From: Candidatus Zhuqueibacterota bacterium
GTDB taxonomy: Bacteria; Zhuqueibacterota; Zhuqueibacteria; Oceanimicrobiales; Oceanimicrobiaceae
DNA length: 64,000 nt
NCBI GenBank assembly: GCA_029261995.1
Contig: JAJDAF010000061.1
Location: forward strand, 26,219 to 90,218
Reading direction: 5' to 3'
Notes under the pieces: model-generated
The model's input: the letters and a program-made list of their open reading frames with translations, nothing else
Database searches by the model: none
What the model was told of the DNA's origin: nothing
Translations under genes and position numbers: made by a program
Shown: positions 35,741-44,648 of the stretch, piece after piece
Numbering within the stretch: position 1 is the first letter of the stretch
How the letters are laid out: every line of letters begins with the position of its first letter

Positions 35741-37573
35741 ATGAGCATTTCAGGAACAATCAAGATTCTGCCGGAAAACCTGACCAACAAAATAGCAGCC
35801 GGCGAGGTCGTGGACCGCCCGGCTGCAGTGGCAAAAGAATTGGTCGAAAATTCTCTGGACTCGGGCGCCACCGAAGTCACAATCATTCTGAGAGATGGAG
35901 GCCGCGGCCTGATTCAGGTCGTAGATAATGGCAGCGGCATGAGCCAGGCAGACCTGTTGCTGGCCTTTCAGCGCCACGCGACCAGTAAGATTCACACCTA
36001 CGAAGATCTGCAGAACATCCTGTCGTTTGGGTTTCGCGGAGAAGCGCTTGCGAGTATCGCGTCGGTTTCACAGGTCGATGCGCGTAGCGTGCTGGCAGGC
36101 GAAGCATCCGGCTACCGCTTGCGTGCGGAGGGTGGTGTCACCCAGGGCGTCGAAGTTGCCGGAGGCACACCAGGCACGACGATTGCCGTGAAGAATCTCT
36201 TCTACAATACTCCCGCCCGGCGAAAATTTCTAAAAACAGAGCGCACCGAGTATCGACAGATCCTAAGCGTGCTGACCCGGTTCTACCTGGCGTATCCGGA
36301 AGTCTCGTTTACTCTGGTTCATGAAGACGAGGTCATTACTGAACTTTCTCCAGAGCCGCTTGATCAGCGCGTCGGCAAAGTGTTGGGGCGGCGTGTAGAA
36401 CAGAATCTGGTTCGAATCGAAAACGATGGGCCTGTGCGCATCGAAGGTTTTGTCGGCAACCAGGATGCCATGCGGCGGTCAAGAGGAGACCAGTATCTTT
36501 ATTTCAATAGACGATTCTTCACCAGCAAGAGCCTGAATTACGCTGTGGTTGCAGCCTACGGTGAGATTCTTCCACGCGGGTCGTACCCGATCTATGTGAT
36601 TTTTGTGACCATGGACCCCGAGCACGCGGATGTCAATGTGCATCCCACCAAAATGGAGATTAAGTTCGCAAACGACGCGTTGATTTTCAGTTCGCTGCGC
36701 GGCGCCATCAAGCGCGCCCTGAGTTCAAAGGTCGTTGTACCTGAGATCACGCCGTGGCAGAATTTTGATGATTTCCGCAGATACTCTGACAATGACATGC
36801 AACGGCTGCGCCAGACTGAAGCCCTGGACTTCGGCCGGACACCAGCTACCCCAGCCACAGCGGCGGACAATGGAGATGCGCCCGCCAGCGGCACGGAAGC
36901 AGGCTCCAGTCCGCGGGACAGTACGCATTCCGGAGACGGAGACGACTCGCTCAGAATCCTGCTGCTTGCTCCCAACAAGCATGCGGAAACACCGCGAGCC
37001 AGCTACGAGAGAACCAACGTCTGGCAGGTGCACAACAAATACATCATTTCGCAAATCAAGAATGGTTTGATCGTGATTGACCAGCATGTCGCCCACGAGA
37101 GAATTCTGTACGAGAAGGCGCTCGATAGCTTCGAAAAGCGCAAACCCTCACCGCAGCAGCTTCTGTTTCCGCACGTGATCGAGTTGTCGCAGAACGACTA
37201 CTCGCTGCTGCTTGAAATGATTCCGTTCCTGGAGCACATTGGTTTTGTGGTCAAAGCATTCGGAAAGAACACTGTGGTGGTGGAAGGCGTGCCCTCCGGC
37301 ATGAAAATAAGTGATGACGAGAAAGTTCTGCTCGACATCCTGGATGAGTATCGGCGCGGCAAAAAAGAACGCACTGAGATCAGGGAAAACGTGGCGGCAT
37401 CGTTTGCATGCCATTCCGCCATTCGCGCCGGTGACCCGTTGGCCCTGGAAGAAATGAACGCGCTAATCGATCAGTTGTTCTCCACGAAAGAGCCTTATTT
37501 TTGTCCGCATGGCAGACCTGTCATTGTGCACATCTCACTAGACGAATTAGACAAACGCTTTAAGCGCGCCTGA
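35741..37573 (+). CDS. mutL: DNA mismatch repair protein MutL
   Basis: 610 residues. The N-terminal GHKL ATPase has 'IAAGEVVDRPAAVAKELVENSLDSGA', 'DNGSGM', 'RHATSKI' and 'GFRGEALASI'. The C-terminal dimerisation domain carries the endonuclease motif 'DQHVAHERILYE' (Asp447 to Glu; Val replaces the usual Ala), plus 'ACHSAIRAGDPL' and 'CPHGRP', the zinc-site motifs of nicking MutL proteins. The organism should therefore use MutH-independent mismatch repair. The linker at about residues 365-430 is Pro/Ala/Ser rich, as usual. It is followed by the trp operon promoter. Confidence 0.96.
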   Translation: MSISGTIKILPENLTNKIAAGEVVDRPAAVAKELVENSLDSGATEVTIILRDGGRGLIQVVDNGSGMSQADLLLAFQRHATSKIHTYEDLQNILSFGFRGEALASIASVSQVDARSVLAGEASGYRLRAEGGVTQGVEVAGGTPGTTIAVKNLFYNTPARRKFLKTERTEYRQILSVLTRFYLAYPEVSFTLVHEDEVITELSPEPLDQRVGKVLGRRVEQNLVRIENDGPVRIEGFVGNQDAMRRSRGDQYLYFNRRFFTSKSLNYAVVAAYGEILPRGSYPIYVIFVTMDPEHADVNVHPTKMEIKFANDALIFSSLRGAIKRALSSKVVVPEITPWQNFDDFRRYSDNDMQRLRQTEALDFGRTPATPATAADNGDAPASGTEAGSSPRDSTHSGDGDDSLRILLLAPNKHAETPRASYERTNVWQVHNKYIISQIKNGLIVIDQHVAHERILYEKALDSFEKRKPSPQQLLFPHVIELSQNDYSLLLEMIPFLEHIGFVVKAFGKNTVVVEGVPSGMKISDDEKVLLDILDEYRRGKKERTEIRENVAASFACHSAIRAGDPLALEEMNALIDQLFSTKEPYFCPHGRPVIVHISLDELDKRFKRA

Positions 37574-37628
37574 ACTGTATTCGCTGGGAAAGCGGTTCGC
37601 TCATGCCTTTGCCGGCAGAAAATAGATC

Positions 37629-37656
37629 TTGACATTTGTGTAATTTTCAGTATATT
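37629..37656 (+). promoter_or_regulatory. Promoter of the trp/aro supra-operon
   Basis: TTGACA (37629-37634), 16-nt spacer, TATATT (37651-37656). The -35 is perfect. Transcription would start around 37663, about 25 nt before the leader peptide ATG. Confidence 0.75.
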
Positions 37657-37687
37657 TTCCCTATTCATTATCACGATAAGAAGAGCA

Positions 37688-37780
37688 ATGAAAGCGATTC
37701 ATTCCACAAGTGCATATTGGTTTTGGTATTGGTATTATTATGCCAGCAGTGGGATGGATATGTTCGCTTCGCGCATCTGA
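37688..37780 (+). CDS. trpL: Trp/Tyr/Phe-rich attenuation leader peptide
   Basis: A 30-codon reading frame (start 37688, stop TGA 37778-37780). Residues 10-18 are Y-W-F-W-Y-W-Y-Y-Y: three Trp, five Tyr and one Phe codon in nine. A later Phe is at position 26. The peptide lies between a strong promoter and a terminator hairpin in front of trpE, which is the arrangement of amino-acid attenuation leaders. Classical trpL peptides have only tandem Trp codons; here charging of all three aromatic tRNAs would affect ribosome progress. Confidence 0.9.
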   Translation: MKAIHSTSAYWFWYWYYYASSGMDMFASRI

Positions 37781-37838
37781 AATAGTACCGACAGAAGAAC
37801 AAGCCAACCCACTGCATTTTCGATGCAGTGGGTTTTTT
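37700..37838 (+). promoter_or_regulatory. Transcription attenuator with alternative hairpins and terminator
   Basis: Three mutually exclusive pairings can be drawn. 1:2 is CATTCCAC (37700-37707) with GTGGGATG (37749-37756), containing one G-U pair. 2:3 (antiterminator) is GCAGTGGG (37746-37753) with CCCACTGC (37808-37815), extended by TGG (37755-37757) with CCA (37804-37806). 3:4 (terminator) is a perfect 10-bp stem, CCCACTGCAT (37808-37817) with ATGCAGTGGG (37823-37832), followed by six T. A ribosome stalled on the aromatic codons (37715-37741) would block segment 1 and favour 2:3; one that reaches the stop codon would leave 3:4 free to terminate. Confidence 0.9.
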
Positions 37839-37854
37839 ATTTTGTGGAAGAATT

Positions 37855-39321
37855 ATGACCTTTGAAGAGTTTCAGACCTTAGCGCAGCAGGGAAACGTGG
37901 TGCCGGTATACGAGAAATATCTCGCGGATCTGCTCACGCCTGTGTCGGCGTTTATGCGCCTCGAGCAGCAAAGCCATCAGGCGTTTCTGCTCGAGAGCGT
38001 CGAAGGCGGCGAAAAAACTGCCCGTTTCTCCTTTCTCGGCTGCGATCCATACGTCACCTTGACTGCCAATAACGGTGAAGTTTCCCGGCTGCAGAACGGT
38101 GATGTGACCCGGCGGACAGGTAGCATCTTTGACATCATGAAGCGTTCGTTTGGAGCCTATCGCGCGGTCAGGCCAAAAGGTTTGCCACGATTCACCGGTG
38201 GCGCGGTAGGCTATTTCGGTTACGAGACTATCCGCCACATCGAAGATGTGCCAACCTACTCAGGCGGACAAGATGGCGCGCCGGAGTCAGTCGTGATGCT
38301 ATTCGACAAAGTTCTGGCGTTTGACCACCTCACCCACCAGATATTCATCATTCAGAATGTCTTCGTTGACGAAACACAGGGTTCTCTTCGGGAAGAGTAT
38401 GATGCGGCCATCGATCAAATCAGATTGGTGCGGCAGGCGCTGGAATCTCCAATCAGGACGACCAAGCTGCAGAATGTTCGCGACACTTCCGTAGTAGCAA
38501 ATTTTTCTGAGTCGCATTTTTGCGATATTGTCAGGCAGGCGAAGGAATATATCTCGCGTGGCGATATCTTTCAGGTTGTGCTTTCACAAAGATTTGAAAA
38601 AGAAGTTCAAGTGTCCGCTTTGGACATCTACCGCGCTTTGAGAATCATCAACCCATCGCCCTATTTGTACTTTCTGAAAATGCGAGACAGAGCGATTATC
38701 GGCTCCTCGCCGGAACTGCTGGTGCGGGTGGACAATCGCACGGTGGAAGTGCGGCCGATAGCAGGCACAAGGCGGCGCGGGCGAAACGAGGGTGAAGACA
38801 AGGCGCTGGCGGCGGAATTGCGCCATGACGAGAAAGAAGTTGCCGAGCACGTTATGCTGGTAGATTTGGGCCGCAACGACGTGGGCCGGGTCAGCGAGTT
38901 TGGCTCGGTCGAGGTTACCGATTTCATGACTGTCGAAAAATACTCCCACGTCATGCACCTGGTGTCGAACGTTCGTGGCAAACTCCGGGACGGTTTGACC
39001 GCGATAGACGCATTGCAGGCTTGTTTTCCTGCAGGCACGGTCTCCGGGGCGCCCAAAATCCGGGCCATGGGAATCATTCACGAACTGGAAGCAGAGCCGC
39101 GCGGGATTTACTCCGGAGCCCTGGGCTATCTTGACTTTTCGGGGAATCTGGACACCTGCATTGCGATACGGACTCTGGTGATGGCCGGCAACAAAGTGTC
39201 TTTTCAGGCAGGGGCCGGGATCGTTTCGGATTCGGTCCCAGAGAGAGAGTACCGGGAAACCCTGGACAAGGCCGCGGCCTTGCGCGACGCCATCGCTTTT
39301 GCGGAAAGGGGGCTAAGATGA
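37855..39321 (+). CDS. trpE: Anthranilate synthase component I
   Basis: 488 residues from ATG 37855 (GGAAG upstream, just past the attenuator). It converts chorismate plus ammonia to anthranilate. The N-terminal feedback site 'QAFLLESVEGG' holds the LLES motif used for tryptophan binding. The catalytic domain has 'GAVGYFGYE', 'GDIFQVVLSQRF', 'SPYLYFLKM', 'IIGSSPELLVRV', 'RPIAGTRRRG', 'LVDLGRNDVGRV', 'FPAGTVSGAPKIRAM' and 'IQAGAGIV'-like 'FQAGAGIVSDSVPE'. It overlaps trpG by 4 nt. First structural gene of the supra-operon. Confidence 0.97.
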   Translation: MTFEEFQTLAQQGNVVPVYEKYLADLLTPVSAFMRLEQQSHQAFLLESVEGGEKTARFSFLGCDPYVTLTANNGEVSRLQNGDVTRRTGSIFDIMKRSFGAYRAVRPKGLPRFTGGAVGYFGYETIRHIEDVPTYSGGQDGAPESVVMLFDKVLAFDHLTHQIFIIQNVFVDETQGSLREEYDAAIDQIRLVRQALESPIRTTKLQNVRDTSVVANFSESHFCDIVRQAKEYISRGDIFQVVLSQRFEKEVQVSALDIYRALRIINPSPYLYFLKMRDRAIIGSSPELLVRVDNRTVEVRPIAGTRRRGRNEGEDKALAAELRHDEKEVAEHVMLVDLGRNDVGRVSEFGSVEVTDFMTVEKYSHVMHLVSNVRGKLRDGLTAIDALQACFPAGTVSGAPKIRAMGIIHELEAEPRGIYSGALGYLDFSGNLDTCIAIRTLVMAGNKVSFQAGAGIVSDSVPEREYRETLDKAAALRDAIAFAERGLR

Positions 39322-39899
39322 TTCTCGTCATCGACAACTATGATTCCTTCACCTACAACCTGGTTCAGTACCTCGGCGAGTTGGGCGCTGAATTGAAAAT
39401 TGTGCGCAACGATGAGATCGACGTGAAGACGGCAATCGGCCTGAACCCGGCGGGTATCGTCATCTCGCCCGGCCCCGGCAGGCCCGAGGACGCAGGGATA
39501 TCACTCGAGCTTATTCAAAGACTTGGCCGGGAAGTACCGCTGCTGGGAGTCTGCCTGGGGCATCAAGCACTGGGTTTGGCTTTTGGTGGGAGAATTGTTT
39601 CGGCGCCTACGTTGATGCATGGCAAGACATCCGGCGTCGCTCATCAGGGCTCGCAACTGTTCCGCGATGTCACGAATCCATTTGTGGCCACGCGATATCA
39701 CTCGCTGGTTGTAGAGCGCGGCAGCCTGCCTGCCGTCCTGAAGGTGACGGCGGAAACGGAGGACGGAGTTATCATGGGCTTGCAGCATGAGAAGTGGCCG
39801 CTGTTCGGTGTTCAATTTCACCCCGAATCTATTCTCACAGAGGAAGGCAAGGTCATCCTTAAGAACTTTCTGGACATTTGTGCGGAGTACAAGAGATGA
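39318..39899 (+). CDS. trpG: Anthranilate synthase component II, glutamine amidotransferase
   Basis: 193 residues, a stand-alone class I amidotransferase. 'NYDSFTYNLVQYLGELGAEL' opens the protein, 'ISPGPGRPEDAG' forms the oxyanion region, 'LLGVCLGHQALG' has the nucleophilic Cys, and 'GVQFHPESILTEEG' the catalytic His and Glu. It supplies ammonia to TrpE; it could also serve as PabA, since no separate pab genes are in view. It overlaps trpE and trpD by 4 nt each (ATGA). Confidence 0.97.
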   Translation: MILVIDNYDSFTYNLVQYLGELGAELKIVRNDEIDVKTAIGLNPAGIVISPGPGRPEDAGISLELIQRLGREVPLLGVCLGHQALGLAFGGRIVSAPTLMHGKTSGVAHQGSQLFRDVTNPFVATRYHSLVVERGSLPAVLKVTAETEDGVIMGLQHEKWPLFGVQFHPESILTEEGKVILKNFLDICAEYKR

Positions 39900-40915
39900 T
39901 TCAAGAGTCGCTGCAAACAGTCATCGCTGGTCAGGATTTGACGCGCGAGCAGTCATTCGACGTGATGAGCGCAATCATGGAGGGCAAGGCGACACAGGCT
40001 CAGATAGGCGCTTTTTTGGTTGCGGCGAAGCTGAAGGGAGAAACCTACCAAGAGGTTGCGGGGTTCGCCGGAGCTATGCGGGAGAAGGCCACCCGTGTCC
40101 CCCTGAAACGGGCTGATGCGGTCGATATCGTGGGAACCGGCGGAGATGGGGCGCACACCTTCAATATCTCCACGGTTGCTGCTTTTGTTGTCGCCGGGGC
40201 CGGTATTCCGGTGGCGAAACACGGCAACCGGTCGGTATCCAGCAAGTGCGGTAGTGCGGATGTGCTTGAAATGCTCGGCATCAATATTTCTCTTTCCGCG
40301 GAGCAGATGGGGCGCTGCGTAGATGAAGTCGGCATCGGATTTCTGTTCGCACCCACACTTCATACAGCCATGAAACACGCCATGGGTCCCCGAAAAGAGC
40401 TAGGCGTTCGAACCGTCTTCAATATTCTGGGGCCGCTGACCAACCCATCTGGGGTCCTCCGGCAAGTGGTCGGTGTTTTTGACCTCGAGGTCGCCGAACT
40501 CATGGCGCATGTCCTGCGGGAACTGGGCTCTGAACATGCCCTGGTGGTTCACAGCGAGGATGGGTTGGACGAGGTCTCCATCTTTGCGCCGACCACGGCC
40601 TTTGAAGTTAAAGACAGCCGCATCGCGAAGCTTATGCTCACGCCAGAAGATTTTGGCCTGAAAACAGCCAATAAATCCGGCAAACTGGGAGGGCTGCCCG
40701 CTGTGAATGCCCGCATCGCGCTTTCGGTGCTGGACGGCAAGGCTGGACCCGAGCGGGACTTTGTCGTGGCGAATGCTGCAGCCGGGCTTTATGTCGGGGG
40801 CGCTGCGACGTCTTTTTCAGAGGCCGCTGACATCGCCCGGGAAACGCTCGACGCCGGCCGGGCTTCCGAAAAGCTGACCGAGTTGCGCAACCTGACAAAC
40901 GGATTAACAGCGTGA
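39896..40915 (+). CDS. trpD: Anthranilate phosphoribosyltransferase
   Basis: 339 residues from ATG 39896, which overlaps the trpG stop (ATGA). Motifs: 'DIVGTGGDGAHTFNISTVAAFVVAGAGIPVAKHGNRSVSSKCGSADVLEMLG' for phosphoribosyl pyrophosphate and anthranilate binding, 'FLFAPTLHTAMKHAMGPRKELGVRTVFNILGPLTNPS', and 'VVHSEDGLDEVS'. The enzyme joins anthranilate and PRPP. Not fused to trpG. Overlaps trpC by 4 nt (GTGA). Confidence 0.97.
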   Translation: MIQESLQTVIAGQDLTREQSFDVMSAIMEGKATQAQIGAFLVAAKLKGETYQEVAGFAGAMREKATRVPLKRADAVDIVGTGGDGAHTFNISTVAAFVVAGAGIPVAKHGNRSVSSKCGSADVLEMLGINISLSAEQMGRCVDEVGIGFLFAPTLHTAMKHAMGPRKELGVRTVFNILGPLTNPSGVLRQVVGVFDLEVAELMAHVLRELGSEHALVVHSEDGLDEVSIFAPTTAFEVKDSRIAKLMLTPEDFGLKTANKSGKLGGLPAVNARIALSVLDGKAGPERDFVVANAAAGLYVGGAATSFSEAADIARETLDAGRASEKLTELRNLTNGLTA

Positions 40916-41706
40916 ATATTCTTGACGAAATCGTGAGGCACAAGAAGAAAGAAGTCGCTGCGGCTACAAGGAGCATGCCTGTATCGCGGCTGTTTGAGCA
41001 AGCTCGCACGCGTCAGATTCGGCGGCAATTTCGGTCATCTCTTACCGCTCACGAAAACGTTGCCGTGGTTGCGGAAATCAAAAAGGCATCGCCTTCCGCG
41101 GGCATCATTCGGGCCGACTTTGATCCGGTGTCAATTGCTAACGCTTATGCCGCCCATGGTGCGGCTGCCATTTCCGTCCTCACCGACAGTCATTATTTTA
41201 AGGGCAAACTCGAGTATCTCGAAGATGTACGGCAAGCCGTGGATTTGCCGCTTCTGCGCAAGGACTTCATCATCGAGCCTTATCAAGTGATTGAGGCAGA
41301 AGCCTATGGCGCTGACGCGATCCTGCTCATTATGAACTGCATCTCGAAAGGACAATTTCTTGAACTCTGCGCGACAGCAACGGAGTCCAAGCTGGACGTT
41401 TTGGTCGAGGTCCACTCCTACGCGGAACTGGACCGGGCGTTGTGTGAAGATGTCAAACTGGTCGGCATCAACAACAGAGATCTTTCCACATTTACCGTGG
41501 ATCTCACTACGACAGAGAAACTCGCGGCCATCGTACCACCCGATGCCACCATGGTAGCGGAGAGTGGCATAAAAGGCGTGGTTGACATTTCGCGCCTGAG
41601 TCGAACAGGGATCGATGCAGTTTTGGTAGGAGAGACGCTCATGCGCGAGGATGATTTCAGCGAGTTGTTGCAAGAGTGCTCGGGAGTGCCAAAATGTTCA
41701 AGGTAA
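40912..41706 (+). CDS. trpC: Indole-3-glycerol phosphate synthase
   Basis: 264 residues, GTG start overlapping the trpD stop. TIM barrel with 'VVAEIKKASPSAGIIRADFDPVSIANAYAAHGAAAISVLTD', 'FKGKLEYLEDVRQAVDLPLLRKDFIIEPYQVIEAEAYGADAILLI', 'LVEVHSYAELDRAL', 'VGINNRDLSTFTVDL' and 'VAESGIKG'. Lys in 'AEIKKASPS' and 'LRKDFI' and Glu in 'VEVH' are the catalytic positions. It is separate from trpF, unlike the fused enteric form. Confidence 0.97.
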   Translation: MNILDEIVRHKKKEVAAATRSMPVSRLFEQARTRQIRRQFRSSLTAHENVAVVAEIKKASPSAGIIRADFDPVSIANAYAAHGAAAISVLTDSHYFKGKLEYLEDVRQAVDLPLLRKDFIIEPYQVIEAEAYGADAILLIMNCISKGQFLELCATATESKLDVLVEVHSYAELDRALCEDVKLVGINNRDLSTFTVDLTTTEKLAAIVPPDATMVAESGIKGVVDISRLSRTGIDAVLVGETLMREDDFSELLQECSGVPKCSR

Positions 41707-42323
41707 AAGTCTGCGGCATCACAAATCTTGATGACGCGATTCTGGCCTGTGACTGCGGCGCCGATGCCCTGGGTTTTGTGTTTTATGACAAGAGCCCCCG
41801 CTTTATCACGCCGGAGGCCGCGGAAAAGATCGTGGCCCAACTGCCGCCTTTTGTTTCCAAGGTCGGCGTCTTCGTAAACACTCCGGCGGAAACGGTCTCA
41901 GAAATCTGCCGGCACTCGCGGCTAGCTATCGCGCAATTGCATGGCGATGAAACAACGAAATACTGTAACAATCTCAGCATCGACTACATCAAAGCCTTCA
42001 GAGTGTCTGATTCATTTCGCGCTGACTCAGTGTTGGAATATGGCGGACCAGCCTACCTTCTGGATGCTTATCATCGTGACCAATATGGTGGTACGGGTTT
42101 GACTTTCAATTGGGATCTCGCACTGCAGGTGAAAAGCCACGGTCGAATTATCCTGTCAGGTGGGATCAATTCTGACAACGTAGAAGAGGCCGTGACCAGG
42201 GTGCAACCCGATGCCATCGATGTTGGCAGTGGTGTCGAAAGCAGTCCTGGCCGCAAGGATCGACGTAAATTAACAGTATTCATGCAACAAGTGGCAGAAC
42301 TTAAAGGGAAATCGAACACATGA
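41694..42323 (+). CDS. trpF: Phosphoribosylanthranilate isomerase
   Basis: 209 residues from ATG 41694, which overlaps the end of trpC by 13 nt. '[42 protein letters not shown]' contains the catalytic Cys (KVCGIT), and '[23 protein letters not shown]' the catalytic Asp; '[16 protein letters not shown]' and '[20 protein letters not shown]' form the phosphate site. Gene order C-F-B-A is kept with overlaps throughout. Confidence 0.97.
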   Translation: MFKVKVCGITNLDDAILACDCGADALGFVFYDKSPRFITPEAAEKIVAQLPPFVSKVGVFVNTPAETVSEICRHSRLAIAQLHGDETTKYCNNLSIDYIKAFRVSDSFRADSVLEYGGPAYLLDAYHRDQYGGTGLTFNWDLALQVKSHGRIILSGGINSDNVEEAVTRVQPDAIDVGSGVESSPGRKDRRKLTVFMQQVAELKGKSNT

Positions 42324-43564
42324 GCCAAAAAGATGCTCTTCTTCTTCCGGATGAATATGGCTATTTTGGAGCCTACGGAGGCAAGTATCTCCCGGAAGTG
42401 CTTGTTGCCTCGGTCGAAGAACTGCAGACAGCGTATGCCCAGGCTCAATCTGACTCGCAGTTTCAGAACGAAATGACTTCCCTGTTGCGGGAATACTCTG
42501 GTCGGCCAACCGCCTTGACCAAGGCTGGGCGCCTCAGTGAGCACCTGGGCGGCGCCACAATCTACTTGAAGCGGGAAGACTTGAACCATACTGGCGCGCA
42601 CAAAATCAACAACGCTGTCGGTCAGATTCTGTTGGCGCGTCGAATGGGGAAAAAGCGCATTATTGCTGAAACTGGCGCTGGTCAGCACGGCGTCGCCACG
42701 GCGACCGTCGCTGCTCGTTTCGGGCTGCAGTGTGTCGTCTACATGGGTGAGGAAGACATCAGAAGACAGGCGCTCAATGTCTTTCGCATGCAGTTGCTCG
42801 GCACTGAGGTCGTGCCGGTGACCTCAGGCAGCCGCACTTTGAAAGACGCCATCAATGAGGCCATCCGGGATTGGGTCACCAATGTACAGGACACCTTTTA
42901 CCTCATTGGTTCCGTGGTTGGACCGCACCCTTATCCCATGCTCGTGCGTGACTTTCAGTCTGTGATTGGGCACGAGACCCGGGCACAATTCATGGAGAGA
43001 GAATCTCGCCTCCCGGACCATGTTGTTGCCTGCGTTGGCGGTGGTAGCAATGCCATGGGCATGTTCTATCCATTTCTGCGGGACAGCAGCGTCAGGATGG
43101 TGGGAGTAGAGGCAGCCGGCCAGGGGCTGGATTCGGGACTGCACGCGGCGTCGCTCTCCCGGGGCAGTCATGGCGTTCTGCACGGAGCGTTCAGCTACCT
43201 GCTCCAGGATGACGATGGCCAGATTCAGGAGGCCCACAGCGTTTCGGCCGGCCTCGATTATCCCGGTGTGGGACCAGAGCACAGCCACTTGAAGGACACC
43301 GGCCGGGTGGAATATCAGAGTGTCAGCGATGACGAAGCGCTCGAAGCCATGTCACTGCTTTCGCGTCTGGAGGGCATTATCCCAGCGCTGGAAAGCGCTC
43401 ATGCGGTGGCGCACGTCATGAAAATGGCCGACCAAACGAGCCTGGACCAAACCATCGTCATTTGCCTGTCTGGCCGTGGCGACAAGGATATCGATGCTAT
43501 CCGCGACAGACTGATTCCGGATCACAGAAAAGACGCCTCGAAACAGAATCGGGACTCTCATTAA
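42320..43564 (+). CDS. trpB: Tryptophan synthase beta subunit
   Basis: 414 residues, TrpB1 type. '[16 protein letters not shown]' at the N-terminus, '[54 protein letters not shown]' with the PLP lysine in HTGAHK, '[17 protein letters not shown]' for the phosphate, and 'GRGDKDID' near the end. The enzyme condenses indole with serine. It overlaps trpF by 4 nt and trpA by one nucleotide (TAATG). Confidence 0.97.
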   Translation: MSQKDALLLPDEYGYFGAYGGKYLPEVLVASVEELQTAYAQAQSDSQFQNEMTSLLREYSGRPTALTKAGRLSEHLGGATIYLKREDLNHTGAHKINNAVGQILLARRMGKKRIIAETGAGQHGVATATVAARFGLQCVVYMGEEDIRRQALNVFRMQLLGTEVVPVTSGSRTLKDAINEAIRDWVTNVQDTFYLIGSVVGPHPYPMLVRDFQSVIGHETRAQFMERESRLPDHVVACVGGGSNAMGMFYPFLRDSSVRMVGVEAAGQGLDSGLHAASLSRGSHGVLHGAFSYLLQDDDGQIQEAHSVSAGLDYPGVGPEHSHLKDTGRVEYQSVSDDEALEAMSLLSRLEGIIPALESAHAVAHVMKMADQTSLDQTIVICLSGRGDKDIDAIRDRLIPDHRKDASKQNRDSH

Positions 43565-44379
43565 TGAACAGACTAAAAAAGCTATTTTCAGAAACAAGGC
43601 AGACCGGCGACAAACTGCTATCGACTTTCATAACGGCTGGCTATCCTGAGCGTGATTCTATGCCCGGCCTGGTTTCAGCGCTTTCCGAAGCCGGGGCGGA
43701 TTTCATTGAGGTCGGCATCCCGTTCTCCGACCCGATCGCCGATGGTCCAACCATCCAATCTGCGTCCTACCGAGCCCTGACCAATGGCATGAGTCTGTCC
43801 CTCGCGCTCGATCAGGTGACGCAAATCCGCAAAACTTGCGACATCCCGCTGCTGTTGATGGGATATTTCAATCCCATGCACCACTTCGGACTAAAGGAAC
43901 TTGTGGCCCGTGCTGAAGACGCCGGCATTGACGGCTTCATCATTCCGGATCTGCTTCCTGATGACTTCAAGCGCTACCAGGAGGCATTTGGTGACGCCGA
44001 AATCGGGGTGAACTTTCTGGTTTCTCCAAATACGCGACGGGACCGCATTCCGCAAATCGATGCAATGACTGACGCTTTCATCTACTGCGTGTCAGTCACC
44101 GGCGTCACCGGCGCCAGGCATGGCGTTCCGGCAGGGATTCTGGCCTTCCTGGATGAACTAGACGCCAAGGTCTCACATCCGCGCATGGTTGGATTCGGCA
44201 TTTCAGAGCCAGCCGACGCCGCCACAATTGCGAACCACTGTGATGGTGTCATCGTAGGCAGCGCGATCATCAAAGCTCTCGAACAGGATGAGGCAGCCGG
44301 GCAAGATTACACGATTACGCGAAAACTAGTTAGTGATTTAAAGCAGGCTCTAAGAGGAGTAACCAATGGACATCGATGA
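43564..44379 (+). CDS. trpA: Tryptophan synthase alpha subunit
   Basis: 271 residues from ATG 43564, sharing one base with the trpB stop. 'LSTFITAGYPERDSMPGLVSALSEAGADFIEVGIPFSDPIADGPTIQSAS' includes the catalytic Glu (VGIPFSDPIADGP) and Asp, 'LLLMGYFNPMHHFG' follows, and 'FIYCVSVTGVTGAR' is the loop region. It splits indole-glycerol phosphate to indole. It overlaps the chorismate mutase gene by 14 nt. Confidence 0.97.
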   Translation: MNRLKKLFSETRQTGDKLLSTFITAGYPERDSMPGLVSALSEAGADFIEVGIPFSDPIADGPTIQSASYRALTNGMSLSLALDQVTQIRKTCDIPLLLMGYFNPMHHFGLKELVARAEDAGIDGFIIPDLLPDDFKRYQEAFGDAEIGVNFLVSPNTRRDRIPQIDAMTDAFIYCVSVTGVTGARHGVPAGILAFLDELDAKVSHPRMVGFGISEPADAATIANHCDGVIVGSAIIKALEQDEAAGQDYTITRKLVSDLKQALRGVTNGHR

Positions 44380-44647
44380 CTGGCGCGCCAAGATTGATGA
44401 GATTGATCTTGCGGTTCTAAAACTGCTCAACAAGCGGGCAGAATATTCAGTCGAGATTGGCGACATCAAATATGATCGTGACCTTCCGGTCTATTCCCCC
44501 GAACGAGAGGCCTGGATTGTCGAACGGGCCGCCCGTGAGAACCCGGGCCCGCTGACAGCGGACGCGGTTCGCAGGATTTTCGAGAGAATTATCGACGAGT
44601 CACGCAAACTGGAAAAAGACGAATGTGCGCAAAGGAGGAAAAAGTAA
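44366..44647 (+). CDS. Chorismate mutase, AroQ class, monofunctional
   Basis: 93 residues, all-helical. 'DWRAKIDEIDLAVLKLLNKRAEYSVEIGDIKY' is helix 1 with the active-site Arg/Lys pattern, and 'YSPEREAWIVERAARENPGPLTADAVRRIFERIIDESRKLE' completes the AroQ fold. It converts chorismate to prephenate, the branch to Tyr and Phe. No prephenate dehydratase domain is attached. It is tightly packed between trpA and aroF; in several bacteria this enzyme forms a complex with the DAHP synthase that follows. Confidence 0.92.
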   Translation: MDIDDWRAKIDEIDLAVLKLLNKRAEYSVEIGDIKYDRDLPVYSPEREAWIVERAARENPGPLTADAVRRIFERIIDESRKLEKDECAQRRKK

Positions 44648-44648
44648 G

